Below, piece after piece: positions 62,104 to 64,000 of a stretch of 64,000 bases of DNA; positions within the stretch are counted from its first letter, which is position 1; each line of letters starts with the position of its first letter. The DNA is taken from the NCBI GenBank assembly GCA_001780165.1, contig MFFQ01000124.1, positions 1 to 64,000 of the forward strand, written 5' to 3'. The notes beneath the pieces were generated by a model. It was not told where the DNA came from. It saw only the letters and a program-made list of their open reading frames with translations, and ran no database searches. Made by a program: the position numbers and the translations under genes. This DNA comes from Candidatus Eisenbacteria bacterium RBG_16_71_46 (GTDB lineage: Bacteria > Eisenbacteria > RBG-16-71-46).

Positions 62104-63999
62104 CTAGAAGTTGAAGCCGATGGTGAACTGCGTGCGCGGGCGCCTGGAGTACTCGCGGAAGTCGGGCGTCGCCCACACGAAGTCCCAGCGGATCGCCGGG
62201 AAGTAGCCGCCGCCGACGTAGACTCCGGTGCCCACGCTGCCGCGGCGCCGCTCCACTCCCCCTTCCCAGGCCCACGCCAGGTCGGCGAAGGCGGCGGCAT
62301 TGAGGGTCGGGAACACCCAGGGCGCCGGCACCGCCAGCGTCAGGCCGCGCAGGAGCGGAAAGCGTATCTCCTGCTGGAGCAGCACGGTCTCGAGCCCGGC
62401 CAGCTCGCGGCGATCGTAGCCGCGCAGCGAACCCCGCCCGCCGAGGTAGAAGCGCTGCGCGTCGCGCCCCAGGCTCACCTGACCCTGGCCGCGCGTGGCC
62501 GAGACCAGCTGCGGCGCCCACTGCCCGTAGTGGCGATACTCGCCGATCACCGTGCCGAAATCGCCGGCCCCCGACGACAGATCGCGCGTGAAGCCGGCCG
62601 CGACGAAGAAGCGCGAGCCGCTCGAGGGCCCGAGCATCGTCCAGCCGGAGTTGTCGTGGACCAGGGTGAGGAAGTTGGACACCAGGTCCACGTCCTGGAA
62701 ATCGCCGCGGCGCAGCAGGTGGTCGCTCGCGTGCCGGACCAGCACCGAGCCCTCGAGCCGCGTGAACTTGCTGAACGGGTAGCTCGTGAGCCCGACCATG
62801 CCCACTCGCCGCTCGCGCCGGATGAGATCGAGGTCGGCGTCGTAGACCTGGGTCAGGCGGAAGACGCCCAGCCCGTAGTTGAGGCGCCGGGCCTGGTTGA
62901 CGTAGGTGAGTCCGCCCTCGAATCCGTCCCAGAAATTTCCGAAGCGGTCCGAGTCGTTGGCGAGGAAGATGAAGACCTGCTCGTTGCCGAGCACGTCACT
63001 GAGCGCGATCTGGCCCCCGCCGCCGGTCGCGCCGAGGCCGGGGTCGTAGGCGACCGCGTTCTGCACCAGGTCGAGCCCGAGCCGGCGCTGGTAGCGCTGC
63101 GGGGTGCCGTCGAAGGCGACGCGTGGCAGCACCGGGGCGCGGTCGGGAGGCTGCTCGATCTCGTACTCGAGCGTGTCCGGATCGAAGTCCACGCGATAGG
63201 TCTGGAATTCGATCTGCTCCTGGGCGGTGAACAGCAGCCCGCCTCCGCCGGGGAGCCAGTCGGGGTCCGACGCCGGTCCGAGGAGGCGGGTCACGCGACG
63301 CACCTCGCGCGACGGCGCCGCCGGGCGCAGGTAGAGGTCGCTGGTCCCCCCGCGGGTCGAACGGAACGCGATCCAGCGTCCGTCCGGGGAGTACACCGGC
63401 TGGCGGTCGTCTCCGCTCACCGGGTCGCTCAGCGTCTCCAGCGTCCCGTCGTCGAGCGCCAGGCGGAAGAGGGAATACCGGCCGCCGCGGTCGCAGCGAT
63501 CCGAGGCGAATGCCACCCAGCGCCCATCCGGCGAGGCATGCGGCTCGACGTCGTCGAAGTCGTCGTTCGTGAGCCGCTCGAGGGTGACGGCGTGCGCGCT
63601 CCAGCGCGCGCGGTAGAGGTCGCTGCGCCCGCCGTAGTCCTGCCCCGAGAACACCACGGCGCTGTCGCCGGGCAGCACGCTCGGGTCGTTGATCGCGACC
63701 AGGTTCGGAAACTCGAGCCGGCGCCGGACGCGCCCCCGCCGAGCGTCGAGCAGGTAGAGGGCGTCGCGCCCCCCGCGCTTCGAGCTGACGACGATGGTGC
63801 CGGTCGGTGACGCGTCGGGTCGGTTCTGGAACAGGTGGAACGACTCGAACTGCGGCGACTGCCCGCCCCGCAGCACCCGGCGGTCACGACGGCGGCCGCC
63901 CGGGCCGGGCTCGTTGATGACCAGGTGGATGCCGTTCTCGCCGGCGGAGAAGTAGCAGAAGCGCAGCGAGGTGTCGGCGTGGTCGCGCGCCGGGAGCAC
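62104..63999 (-). CDS. beta-propeller (PD40/TolB-like) fused to C-terminal BamA/surface-antigen-type beta-barrel, 5' end beyond window
   Basis: DDVEPHASPDGRWVAFASDR, DRQPVYSPDGRWIAFRSTRGG; C-terminal FYLGGRGSLRGYDRRELAG..RTQFTIGFNF. Confidence 0.8.
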   Translation of the reverse strand: MLPARDHADTSLRFCYFSAGENGIHLVINEPGPGGRRRDRRVLRGGQSPQFESFHLFQNRPDASPTGTIVVSSKRGGRDALYLLDARRGRVRRRLEFPNLVAINDPSVLPGDSAVVFSGQDYGGRSDLYRARWSAHAVTLERLTNDDFDDVEPHASPDGRWVAFASDRCDRGGRYSLFRLALDDGTLETLSDPVSGDDRQPVYSPDGRWIAFRSTRGGTSDLYLRPAAPSREVRRVTRLLGPASDPDWLPGGGGLLFTAQEQIEFQTYRVDFDPDTLEYEIEQPPDRAPVLPRVAFDGTPQRYQRRLGLDLVQNAVAYDPGLGATGGGGQIALSDVLGNEQVFIFLANDSDRFGNFWDGFEGGLTYVNQARRLNYGLGVFRLTQVYDADLDLIRRERRVGMVGLTSYPFSKFTRLEGSVLVRHASDHLLRRGDFQDVDLVSNFLTLVHDNSGWTMLGPSSGSRFFVAAGFTRDLSSGAGDFGTVIGEYRHYGQWAPQLVSATRGQGQVSLGRDAQRFYLGGRGSLRGYDRRELAGLETVLLQQEIRFPLLRGLTLAVPAPWVFPTLNAAAFADLAWAWEGGVERRRGSVGTGVYVGGGYFPAIRWDFVWATPDFREYSRRPRTQFTIGFNF

Positions 64000-64000
64000 G

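Overview
Window of a very GC-rich bacterial chromosome, mostly a dense housekeeping region. Recognisable content: aroC and aroF; tRNA-Val(GAC)-thrS; infC-rpmI-rplT-pheS-pheT; zapA-6S RNA-rny; a YmdB-FolD fusion; xseA-xseB-ispA; dxs-nadK-recN; trpE-G-D-C-F-B (no adjacent trpA); tRNA-Arg(CCG); a UbiE-like methyltransferase; a GAF-GGDEF protein; a three-gene UDP-sugar (Wbp-like) cassette; a sensor kinase and sigma54 regulator; lptE-holA-leuS; a secreted-protein/DUF1080 accessory segment; GH57; a minus-strand operon uvrC-xer-OMP-(MBL beta-CASP nuclease)-(SNF2 helicase)-(Zn-ribbon protein); rpsT; an NHL/lipoprotein; and a 5'-truncated beta-propeller/beta-barrel protein. Top finding: an unlisted 26-codon leader peptide ([26 protein letters not shown]) just upstream of aroF, rich in Trp/Phe/Tyr, overlapping mutually exclusive hairpins laid out like a ribosome-mediated attenuator. 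Others: a 6S RNA after zapA, an AUU-initiated infC with a repetitive C-terminal tail, a single-base frameshift in pheT, a YmdB-FolD fusion, a translationally coupled beta-CASP nuclease/RapA-like helicase/Zn-ribbon operon, and a secreted protein with a sorting-signal-like segment in its middle. All assignments come from reading the sequence; no database search was run.
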